Of a stretch of DNA of 64,000 nucleotides, positions 51,001 through 59,195 are shown in pieces. A program made the translations under genes and the position numbers. Position 1 is the stretch's first letter. Each line of letters begins with the position of its first letter. This stretch comes from Pythium myriotylum (taxonomy: Eukaryota > Oomycota > Peronosporomycetes > Pythiales > Pythiaceae): positions 806,001 through 870,000 of the forward strand of contig JALJCQ010000003.1 of NCBI GenBank assembly GCA_023091665.1. The letters run 5' to 3'. Under the pieces are notes generated by a model. That model worked only from the letters and a program-made list of their open reading frames with translations. It made no database searches and was not told the DNA's origin.

Positions 51001-52231
51001 ACTTCGGTCTCCCTTTCAAACACTCCGGTGCACGCCACCTCAACGCACCGGCGCTCTGCTCCGACTGATTGTTCTTGCCACTTGCACTGCGCTGCACTGC
51101 CGATGCTGTCGACGTCGCCGACGACGTCCGCACAGAACTCAACCCAAAGTCCGCCAACCGAGCCGTACCGTCCGACCCCACCAAGATATTGTTCAACTTC
51201 AGGTCCCCGTGCACCACGTGGCTCTTGTGCAAATACTCCAGACCCAACGCCGCCTGGTACAACAAACGCCACATCTGCGACTGGTGCTGCGGAGACCGAC
51301 CCAGATACTCGGCCATGTTCCCGTTCCCAGCCTCCTCGCATACGATGAATGGCGGCGACGACACATGACACGCACCATACATCTTGATCACATTCGGGTG
51401 GTGCAGACGGTACCAGATGTCGATCTCGCCCAGGATGCGGCTCTGCGTCGTGCGGTTGCCACCGCCCACGAGATCGTCCACCAGTAGCGTTTTCACCACC
51501 ACACGTGCACCAGAGTTCCACCGACCAAAGTGCACCGCGCCGAACGACCCCTGCGCGAACGGACTCGACTCGTACACCACGTCGCCGCTCGGGATGAACC
51601 ACGACGGCACCGACGGCACCTCGGCCTTCGACACGCGCACGATCTGCGTGTACAGCTTCTTGAGCAGACCCAGCATCTCGCTGCTGCGCTCGCTCGCGCG
51701 CTGCTCGAACTCGAACTTGAGCACCGTCATCGCCTCCACCTGCGCGCGCGCGTCGCGCACCTCGCTCAGCACGCTCGCGCTGTTGTCCACCAACGCCATC
51801 AGCACCTGCATCTGCAGCTCGCAGTCCTGCTCCCACTGCTCGCGCCACTCCACCACCACGCGAGCCGTCGACACGTTCAGCAGCGCCACCAACGTGTCGA
51901 TCTCCTCGTTGATGCGCTTCAGCTCGTCCATCATGTTGTTGTACTTCATCAGCCGGTACACGAGCGACATGTCTACGTACTTTTGCAGGAACTCGAGGAA
52001 CGAGTGCAGCAGCTTGGCGAGCTTGTCGATCTTGCTCTGCGCCGGCAGCGGTCGACCCGAGCGCTGCAGTTTCTGGAGCTCGTCGAGGATGTCGCGCAGG
52101 CGCTCGTAGGCGCGCGTGCAGACGGTCTTGGAGTCTTTCATCTGCTGGCAGAGCGACGCCACGGCCGTGAGCGCCGTTCGGATGGTGTCGAGGCCGACGC
52201 CCGCCGTGGACAGGAGAGCGAGGACTTCCAT
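48038..52231 (-). CDS. Helical-bundle, TKL-like kinase and ARM-repeat protein, copy B
   Basis: 1397 residues, intronless. Same order as copy A: helical bundle (about 10-120), brace helices, kinase (about 215-490) with VVVKTLL lysine, HGDLK and DFG intact, then two ARM units (about 584 and 1027 onward: LRDSLQWMCRHAYY, SSDALKWLYRHASS). Residues 1-505 or so are almost identical to copy C. The Ser/Thr-rich linker and ARM part are different from both A and C. In the activation segment the AVRRSASG of A and C is AVQRSASG here, removing one Arg before the serines. Head to head with copy C; its first 1521 bp plus about 425 bp upstream form one arm of the inverted repeat. Confidence 0.88.
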   Translation of the reverse strand: MEVLALLSTAGVGLDTIRTALTAVASLCQQMKDSKTVCTRAYERLRDILDELQKLQRSGRPLPAQSKIDKLAKLLHSFLEFLQKYVDMSLVYRLMKYNNMMDELKRINEEIDTLVALLNVSTARVVVEWREQWEQDCELQMQVLMALVDNSASVLSEVRDARAQVEAMTVLKFEFEQRASERSSEMLGLLKKLYTQIVRVSKAEVPSVPSWFIPSGDVVYESSPFAQGSFGAVHFGRWNSGARVVVKTLLVDDLVGGGNRTTQSRILGEIDIWYRLHHPNVIKMYGACHVSSPPFIVCEEAGNGNMAEYLGRSPQHQSQMWRLLYQAALGLEYLHKSHVVHGDLKLNNILVGSDGTARLADFGLSSVRTSSATSTASAVQRSASGKNNQSEQSAGALRWRAPECLKGRPKFASDVYSLGMCILEAATGEPPFATVADDIVFQLLRHGEIPDQPDELDDEAWELIVSMTAFKPSDRWTLGDVISRLRKLSGKTEDLVSLVSSEPVSTSWSVMPRSFRVKILSSRTPGVVSVPTPLAFDRVSSSMNVSKVRRTNTESEDALVLVASVPLGEDTGEQAPRISSRTPLPSLVAALRAKDSSNLRDSLQWMCRHAYYNHTREEIVRCGGVSVLLSFARSEEVGLYNQLYAYNSLRYISFSSGSVDIEDIATLAKSIREPTGEEVHTLSLALAATDPSDAQVAAVEVLGALVFAKPETPRLEDMAVHLIPLLGSLNAWVSAAAAQAVLAFAYEIPRTIATMVDGGAISSLVEVVRKGGQRQIEAAVEALGSLAKDRESNQLAVAKAGGISLLVRLLRTGVGEQKMSSAMTLGCLASHCDSNKEAIVNAGAVDTLVNLLTIGNQDERSAAAYSLALVMQMSPNTQTTVAKSTAFPALIQLLQSGSWSEQTHAALALCAASFNNEANSTAIVQAGGLESLLNLLRTARNDDLSFCVLTALNSLRVSRGHVYKLAALGAANVLRQALNVVTGYQRDVASHLLNDIDGESSPVTKKYPECAGLVDEKTSISMLVTSLRDDQTDQSSDALKWLYRHASSRSRRTQIRASGGVEALEGILMNARSEYKRQLYAFGCLVLLADNVDSLTIRQAKQRLRAPTRIELDQLVASIGDARPMVERVEAFEVLACMKRATTGNIDFADFVGAARLHELVNGVIQGLRNPKHTLATAACDVIRTVGEEYPIVLALLAKRNVLGQLVNCLELGGERMKAAAAESIRHIVHGGVTEQDRAVRVGAIVPLVSLLSRGVDEQKAESAHALAVIGQNSPNRSDMIVGAGAIRPLLGLVRGNDSHDAVQAADALMWICNSSSLAVNAIVSAGGIQWLVDVLRRSKHDGVKSATACAIATLTTHAVARPELVRLGVRGDMRELARSASGTTANAVSHALRNLG

Positions 52232-52657
52232 GGCCGTCCCGTGTCGGTGTGCGAGTGGAGCAGTGGGGAGTCGAGAATGGAGAATGGGGAGTGGGCGGCG
52301 AGTGGTCTCATGGTGGGTCCATCACTGCAGTGCGCAGTACTGTACGCTGCTGGCTTCACGACGAAGTGGACGTCGCGGGCGAGAGATGCGCGAGGTCTCC
52401 GTGGTGAAGTGGTGAAGTGGTGAAGTGGGTGCTTTGGGTGGCGCGTGAGTGGGCGCGTGAGTGGACTCTCCTCTGATCTGCCGTGGGTCGACGATGAGTC
52501 CGAAATCGAAGGCGAGTCTGCCTGCTGCAGAGCGGCTTGACGTTTGTGAGTCTGCCTCCCGAAGTGGGTCGAGCTCGTGAGGAGCTCCTCCGTTGGAGTG
52601 CCGCGATGTCTTCCATGGGATAGTGCCATCGTCTCCGAGCGTGAGTGATGGTCACAT
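50711..52657. repeat. Inverted repeat, left arm (1947 bp)
   Basis: Pairs base for base, without indels at any point checked, with 53650-55596 (paired positions sum to 106307). It covers the promoter region and the helical-bundle/kinase half of copies B and C. Few substitutions were seen, mostly in the last 60 bp at the ARM side. Confidence 0.92.
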
Positions 52658-53649
52658 TGTTACCGGTTTTATGTAAGTACGCATCGGACTGTTTTTTGTG
52701 AGTGGCACCGAGATCATGGGAGTTGTTTGTTTGTTTCAAGGGTGATTGGATTAGAGTCATGAAACCGTGTGTCTTCTTATCAACGGACTGAAGTGTTTTA
52801 TTCAGATCGAGTGGACATCAGTCGTTTGGTGGAGGCGAGAGTAGCTCAGCGTCGTGTAGATGTATAGATGAGAGTTGGCAATGAGTCTCGACAGATACCA
52901 TGGGCTGGACAAGGTGTTTGTAAGAGGTGGGGGGAAGTGGCGGCACTTGACTCCCCAGCTCGGAGAGAACTGAAAATTTTTTCGATCAGCTTTTGAGAGG
53001 TGGAGTAGGCAGTTGTTTAGTCGAGAGTTTGTATCGACTGAACAACTCGTTCCGCATGTGAGGCTCACACCTGGAGATTCGCATGGAATATGCCACAGTA
53101 CATGTACAGTGTGCTTTCATTCAACACTGGACCCGTCAGTCAACCAGATTAGAAATGGATGGTTTGTATGGGGGGATTTCACATCGCTTCAGACTCACGA
53201 TCGAAGTATACCATCATATAGCTGGTTACTTTGTGAGTGTATTGAACCATTTCCCCCATTTTTTGGGCGATGAACGACGATTTCATCCCCAGAAGAACCT
53301 TATCATCTCATGGGATTTTCCCATAGAAACAATTCCTGACACTTGACAATACCTCACCCAAAACACCTGAAGTACCCCCCATGATCAACGTCACAAGAAT
53401 AATGAAATTTATGAAGCTCCGACCAAAAGCGAGGAACCAACTGCCGAGTTTGTCCCGCGGCAACGCCGATTTCTCCGCATGTACGCATCGGATGCCCATC
53501 ACATGCATATCGATGAGCTCACAAGATAATGGTCAAGATCTCTGTGTGTATGTCTCTAGCGCGAAAAACAATTGTATGCCGCGTTCAAATGTTGGTCTGG
53601 CTGACTGGAGGCTCACGGGATGAAAAGCACACACGATCGACTGAGAGAG
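52658..53649. other. 992-bp unique spacer of the inverted repeat
   Basis: AT-rich relative to the arms. Short frames only, no family recognised. It would form the loop of a very long hairpin and separates the two divergent promoters. Confidence 0.7.
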
Positions 53650-55596
53650 ATGTGACCATCACTCACGCTCGGAGACGATGGCACTATCCCATGGAAGACA
53701 TCGCGGCACTCCAACGGAGGAGCTCCTCACGAGCTCGACCCACTTCGGGAGGCAGACTCACAAACGTCAAGCCGCTCTGCAGCAGGCAGACTCGCCTTCG
53801 ATTTCGGACTCATCGTCGACCCACGGCAGATCAGAGGAGAGTCCACTCACGCGCCCACTCACGCGCCACCCAAAGCACCCACTTCACCACTTCACCACTT
53901 CACCACGGAGACCTCGCGCATCTCTCGCCCGCGACGTCCACTTCGTCGTGAAGCCAGCAGCGTACAGTACTGCGCACTGCAGTGATGGACCCACCATGAG
54001 ACCACTCGCCGCCCACTCCCCATTCTCCATTCTCGACTCCCCACTGCTCCACTCGCACACCGACACGGGACGGCCATGGAAGTCCTCGCTCTCCTGTCCA
54101 CGGCGGGCGTCGGCCTCGACACCATCCGAACGGCGCTCACGGCCGTGGCGTCGCTCTGCCAGCAGATGAAAGACTCCAAGACCGTCTGCACGCGCGCCTA
54201 CGAGCGCCTGCGCGACATCCTCGACGAGCTCCAGAAACTGCAGCGCTCGGGTCGACCGCTGCCGGCGCAGAGCAAGATCGACAAGCTCGCCAAGCTGCTG
54301 CACTCGTTCCTCGAGTTCCTGCAAAAGTACGTAGACATGTCGCTCGTGTACCGGCTGATGAAGTACAACAACATGATGGACGAGCTGAAGCGCATCAACG
54401 AGGAGATCGACACGTTGGTGGCGCTGCTGAACGTGTCGACGGCTCGCGTGGTGGTGGAGTGGCGCGAGCAGTGGGAGCAGGACTGCGAGCTGCAGATGCA
54501 GGTGCTGATGGCGTTGGTGGACAACAGCGCGAGCGTGCTGAGCGAGGTGCGCGACGCGCGCGCGCAGGTGGAGGCGATGACGGTGCTCAAGTTCGAGTTC
54601 GAGCAGCGCGCGAGCGAGCGCAGCAGCGAGATGCTGGGTCTGCTCAAGAAGCTGTACACGCAGATCGTGCGCGTGTCGAAGGCCGAGGTGCCGTCGGTGC
54701 CGTCGTGGTTCATCCCGAGCGGCGACGTGGTGTACGAGTCGAGTCCGTTCGCGCAGGGGTCGTTCGGCGCGGTGCACTTTGGTCGGTGGAACTCTGGTGC
54801 ACGTGTGGTGGTGAAAACGCTACTGGTGGACGATCTCGTGGGCGGTGGCAACCGCACGACGCAGAGCCGCATCCTGGGCGAGATCGACATCTGGTACCGT
54901 CTGCACCACCCGAATGTGATCAAGATGTATGGTGCGTGTCATGTGTCGTCGCCGCCATTCATCGTATGCGAGGAGGCTGGGAACGGGAACATGGCCGAGT
55001 ATCTGGGTCGGTCTCCGCAGCACCAGTCGCAGATGTGGCGTTTGTTGTACCAGGCGGCGTTGGGTCTGGAGTATTTGCACAAGAGCCACGTGGTGCACGG
55101 GGACCTGAAGTTGAACAATATCTTGGTGGGGTCGGACGGTACGGCTCGGTTGGCGGACTTTGGGTTGAGTTCTGTGCGGACGTCGTCGGCGACGTCGACA
55201 GCATCGGCAGTGCGGCGCAGTGCAAGTGGCAAGAACAATCAGTCGGAGCAGAGCGCCGGTGCGTTGAGGTGGCGTGCACCGGAGTGTTTGAAAGGGAGAC
55301 CGAAGTTCGCGTCGGACGTGTACTCGCTGGGTATGTGCATTCTTGAAGCGGCGACGGGGGAGCCGCCGTTTGCGACGGTGGCGGACGATATTGTGTTCCA
55401 ATTGTTGCGTCACGGCGAGATCCCTGATCAGCCTGATGAGCTGGACGACGAGGCGTGGGAGTTGATTGTGAGTATGACAGCTTTCAAACCGAGCGATCGA
55501 TGGACGCTAGGAGACGTCATTTCGAGGTTGCGAAAGCTGTCCGGCAAAACGGAAGACTTGGTTTCGTTGTCGAGCTCAGAACCCGTATCGACTTCT
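53650..55596. repeat. Inverted repeat, right arm (1947 bp)
   Basis: Reverse complement of 50711-52657. It includes the shared upstream region with a doubled ccattctc initiator-like motif about 30-50 bp before each ATG. Confidence 0.92.
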
Positions 55597-58257
55597 ACGA
55601 GTGATTCTTCTGGGTCCTTACAGGTTGCAGAGGTCTCGTCCGTGAAGATTTCCACTACTGCGGGAGCAGACGAGGGTGCTGCGAGCATGTCGACAGTCAG
55701 TGTATCAGGTCGTCTCAGGTCACTATCGGTCGGAGAAACGCTTGATATAGATCCTCCCAAGCCCACTTGGATTTCTGGTCTGCTAGACGTTCTCCAAGGC
55801 GGCACACCAGAACTTCTGAAGGACGCACTGCGGTCAATTTACCGAGCCGCACACCACAAGATCTCCCGGTCTGAAATTGTCAACCTTGGTGGTGTTCAAG
55901 TTCTGCTAGCTATAGCCAAAACCTCTTCATCCGGATACAACGAACAGCTGTACGCATATGGAGCGCTTCGCTACACTGCATCCATTCCGCGAGCTCTCTC
56001 GAGTACAGATTTGACTTCAGTTGCGAACGGTATTCGAGACCCAACTGATGATGACATTCGTCGACTCCACGAGTCCCTAATGTCCTTGTACCCCGATTAC
56101 GAGCGTGCTGAGACCGTTGAAATGATTTCTTGTTTGGCATCGGCAAAGCCGATGACACCTGGTTTGGATCTTCTGGCTGCGAGAATCATCCCTTTGCTGC
56201 TAAGCGGTGACAAATGGTTGCCCATTGGAACTGCTCACGCTATCGTCGCGCTTGGAACGAGTGTGCCGACAACAATTCCCGTTATGGTCAAGCGAGGGGT
56301 TATCCCTCATTTGGTAAGGCACATTCGCGTTAGTTCTCAACGGCTGAAAGTGGTTGCAGTCGAGGCGCTGGGGTTGATGGCCGAGAACAATTTCGCGTCT
56401 CAAACTGCTGTTGCTACTGCTGGAGGAATAGGATTGCTCGTGGACGCATCACGATCCAGCATTGGTGAACTTCGATTGCAGTCATTGATTTGTCTCTCCT
56501 CGCTTGCACTCAATTGCAGCCCCAACCAAGACGAGATCGTGAAAGCTGGTGCTGTCGAAACTCTCGTGAATCTTATTCGCACGAGCTCAGACGAAGACGA
56601 GCGCGCACAAGTCGCGCGCCTTCTCGCGCATTTGATGCAAAAACACCCTGCAAACCAAGCGTTGATTTCCAAGTCAGGCGTGCTGGGTCCACTCGTCGAT
56701 CTCGTCCGGAGTGGATCTGTCCTCGAAACTACCCATGCATCTCTTGCTCTGGGAGCGGCAGCGTTAGGTAATGAAGGCATTGCCCTCGCTATCGCATCCC
56801 TAGGAGGACTCGAAGCGCTGGTTGACCTCGCGCGTGTTTCGACACAAGTCGACCAGATGTACATGGTGCTAATGGCTTTGTTCACGCTTGGGCAGACCCG
56901 GGCGAACGCAAATACGTTGGTGAAGCTTGGTGCGAAGGACGTATTATCCAGCGTGATGCAGAAGGCTGGTCCCACACAGAGAAATTTTGCGGCTCGCGTG
57001 CTCGAGTTACTGAGCGGCGAGACCAATCCAGCGTCGAGCCCAGCGGCAGCCAGTGCTGTGCGACCGGGTTCAGGAGTAGTCCGCGAAGGTCCCATAACGG
57101 AGAAGACTGGCATCGCAGAGCTTGCCGGCGCGCTTCGAGGTGGCTCAAATGACAATGTCGCACGTGCGGTGAAATGGTTGTATCGACACGCGTTCTATCG
57201 GTCGTCTCGTGAACAGATCCACAGAAGTGGTATTGTGCGCTTGCTTTTGCCCATTGCGGAGAATATCGCCTCAGGATCATCTCAGCAGCTTTATGCATTC
57301 GGGTGCCTGAGCTTCCTTGCCGAGTCTGAGTTGGGCGTCGACCAAGCGGTCGTGGAAGCGCTCGGACCAAAGCTCCACCAGTTGACTCAAGCCGAGCTGC
57401 AAGGGCTTTTTGCAGGAATGAATCTGTCCCGTCCGATGGATGAACGCGTCGAGTCGTTCGAGTTGCTTAGATGTTTACTGGTTGCGAAAGGCGAAGACTC
57501 GTTTGTAGAGAAGATGTTGCGAGCCTCCATCCAGAACAAAGAGTTCTTAGAGGGACTCAAAAGCCCTTCCCACCATCTCGCCGCCGCCACAGCGCATGCA
57601 GTTAACGTTATTGTGGACCAGCGATCGAGTAACGAGTCGTTGTTAGTGGAGAAAGGCGTCCTTCCGATGCTCGTCAACTGTCTCTCAAAAGGAGGACAAC
57701 GGACGATCGAGGCGGCTGCTGAAGCACTCTGGACTTTCGCTCGACACGGTACCGAATCGGGCGTTGTAGACGCTGGAGCGCTTCTACCGCTCATCAACGT
57801 TGTACGACATGGTGTGGGGGAACAGTCAATGTACGCTGTCCTCGCTCTGGCGCAACTCGCCAAGCGAAGCCGCTCCACCGCGGATTTGATTCTCGACGGC
57901 GGGGGTATTGGCCCTCTCATCAAGGTGCTACGTGGAGATGATGAAGAGGATGCCGTTTACGCCGCGGTCGCTCTGGAAGAGATCTGCACGGTCTGCGAGC
58001 CTGCCGCTGGTCGTGTCGTTGGGCTAGGTGGCGTGGAGACATTGGTCGATCTTATCCGCCGCACTGATGATGTGGATGTGCAAATGCATCCAGCTCGAGT
58101 TCTCATGGTCTTGGCAACGCATTCCAGCACGGTGTCCGCTCTCGAAGGGAAGGGAGTGAGGGAAGTCATGACTGAGTTGCAAGAATCAGAGAACCTCGAC
58201 CTGGCCCAGGTTGCGAGTCTGACACTCTTGACAATGCTGCTCTCCGAGGCAAAATGA
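54076..58257 (+). CDS. Helical-bundle, TKL-like kinase and ARM-repeat protein, copy C
   Basis: 1393 residues, intronless. Helical bundle, brace and kinase are as in copies A and B (HGDLK, DFG, APE all present; AVRRSASG kept). The linker from about residue 505 is its own, followed by ARM units at about 566 (LKDALRSIYRAAHH) and 1011 (VARAVKWLYRHAFY). ARM-like motifs include LVNLIRTSSDEDERAQVARL and IKVLRGDDEEDAVYAAVALE. Alignment with A is gap-free over 54132-55460 at offset 11720, then ceases. Divergent from B across the 992-bp spacer. The predicted active kinase is cytosolic, with no export signal. Confidence 0.88.
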   Translation: MEVLALLSTAGVGLDTIRTALTAVASLCQQMKDSKTVCTRAYERLRDILDELQKLQRSGRPLPAQSKIDKLAKLLHSFLEFLQKYVDMSLVYRLMKYNNMMDELKRINEEIDTLVALLNVSTARVVVEWREQWEQDCELQMQVLMALVDNSASVLSEVRDARAQVEAMTVLKFEFEQRASERSSEMLGLLKKLYTQIVRVSKAEVPSVPSWFIPSGDVVYESSPFAQGSFGAVHFGRWNSGARVVVKTLLVDDLVGGGNRTTQSRILGEIDIWYRLHHPNVIKMYGACHVSSPPFIVCEEAGNGNMAEYLGRSPQHQSQMWRLLYQAALGLEYLHKSHVVHGDLKLNNILVGSDGTARLADFGLSSVRTSSATSTASAVRRSASGKNNQSEQSAGALRWRAPECLKGRPKFASDVYSLGMCILEAATGEPPFATVADDIVFQLLRHGEIPDQPDELDDEAWELIVSMTAFKPSDRWTLGDVISRLRKLSGKTEDLVSLSSSEPVSTSTSDSSGSLQVAEVSSVKISTTAGADEGAASMSTVSVSGRLRSLSVGETLDIDPPKPTWISGLLDVLQGGTPELLKDALRSIYRAAHHKISRSEIVNLGGVQVLLAIAKTSSSGYNEQLYAYGALRYTASIPRALSSTDLTSVANGIRDPTDDDIRRLHESLMSLYPDYERAETVEMISCLASAKPMTPGLDLLAARIIPLLLSGDKWLPIGTAHAIVALGTSVPTTIPVMVKRGVIPHLVRHIRVSSQRLKVVAVEALGLMAENNFASQTAVATAGGIGLLVDASRSSIGELRLQSLICLSSLALNCSPNQDEIVKAGAVETLVNLIRTSSDEDERAQVARLLAHLMQKHPANQALISKSGVLGPLVDLVRSGSVLETTHASLALGAAALGNEGIALAIASLGGLEALVDLARVSTQVDQMYMVLMALFTLGQTRANANTLVKLGAKDVLSSVMQKAGPTQRNFAARVLELLSGETNPASSPAAASAVRPGSGVVREGPITEKTGIAELAGALRGGSNDNVARAVKWLYRHAFYRSSREQIHRSGIVRLLLPIAENIASGSSQQLYAFGCLSFLAESELGVDQAVVEALGPKLHQLTQAELQGLFAGMNLSRPMDERVESFELLRCLLVAKGEDSFVEKMLRASIQNKEFLEGLKSPSHHLAAATAHAVNVIVDQRSSNESLLVEKGVLPMLVNCLSKGGQRTIEAAAEALWTFARHGTESGVVDAGALLPLINVVRHGVGEQSMYAVLALAQLAKRSRSTADLILDGGGIGPLIKVLRGDDEEDAVYAAVALEEICTVCEPAAGRVVGLGGVETLVDLIRRTDDVDVQMHPARVLMVLATHSSTVSALEGKGVREVMTELQESENLDLAQVASLTLLTMLLSEAK

Positions 58258-59195
58258 GCGTGGTTGATTATGCCCCCATCATTCTTTTCATTCGCATGAT
58301 AGACTGTCCTCATGTGTAGCTATCTTCTATACAAGAATAGAGCGTCAAATGCAAATTCTCGTCATCTTTCACTGTCCACAATTTTTTCATCAAGCCGCCA
58401 ATTTGAAGGTCTCTGTGCTGACTATTATCCGTAGTTATCGCGAATGCGGTTAGAGTGCGCTGCCTGCCGCGTGCTCTCACATCGTGACGAAGAAGTTAAA
58501 TCTGGAGGGCTTCGTGAATACTTTTGGGAGTGAATGACGGCCAGCTTCCGTCAGGGATTGGCCTGTGTCCCCGTTATCGAAAACATCAAGGTAAAAGTTT
58601 TGTTAGCGTAAGTGATAAGCTGGTAAACGAGTCGCGTCTCAGCAGTCTTCAACACCAGAGATCATCGGGTAGTGAGTGTAGACATTGCTTAAACGTTCAG
58701 CAGCGTATAGCACGTCGAATGTGTGGGTGGGATCTCAGTTTTGCTTCGTTATCGCCATAATGTTCAACATGATCGGACGATGTCGACGTATTTCTCACAT
58801 CATGCTCCCTCCACACAGCCGAACCCCGAGTCCACTAAAATGCCAAAATGCCTTCGCACTAGAAATCAAAAGCGATAATGATGAGCTTTACGTACTAGAG
58901 TCTAGGCAAAGTCTCTGCTGGGGAACTCGAGCGATTAGCTGCGAGGGATGGGGTTCGTTGCCCCGTAATCGGACGCTCAACTGGACGATCTTGACAGCTG
59001 ACAATCATTCGACTTCAACCAGTGTGTGAATGAACGTCGTATCTTTATGATTAGCAGTGGTGTCACACCGAGCCCTAACGTCTAATCTCGCCAGTCCGGA
59101 AGCAGTTGGCCGATTGAGCCTTTTGTTTGCTGGCCTTGTGATCAAGAGATCCCATGTGGCACTGTAGAAAGGCTGCCGTCGCACTCGACGCCTCT
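58258..59195. other. Intergenic region between kinase C and C2CD5
   Basis: 940 bp between the facing 3' ends of two genes. Nothing recognisable in either strand. Confidence 0.5.

Noticed and set aside
51530..52423. 297-codon plus-strand frame over copy B's N-terminus, running into the promoter
   Set aside because: Low-complexity HRLQ translation antisense to the helical bundle. Its conservation in C follows from the inverted repeat, not from selection on this frame.
53013..53623. Small genes in the inverted-repeat spacer
   Set aside because: Frames of 80-87 codons overlap one another on the same and opposite strands, with no recognisable sequence features.
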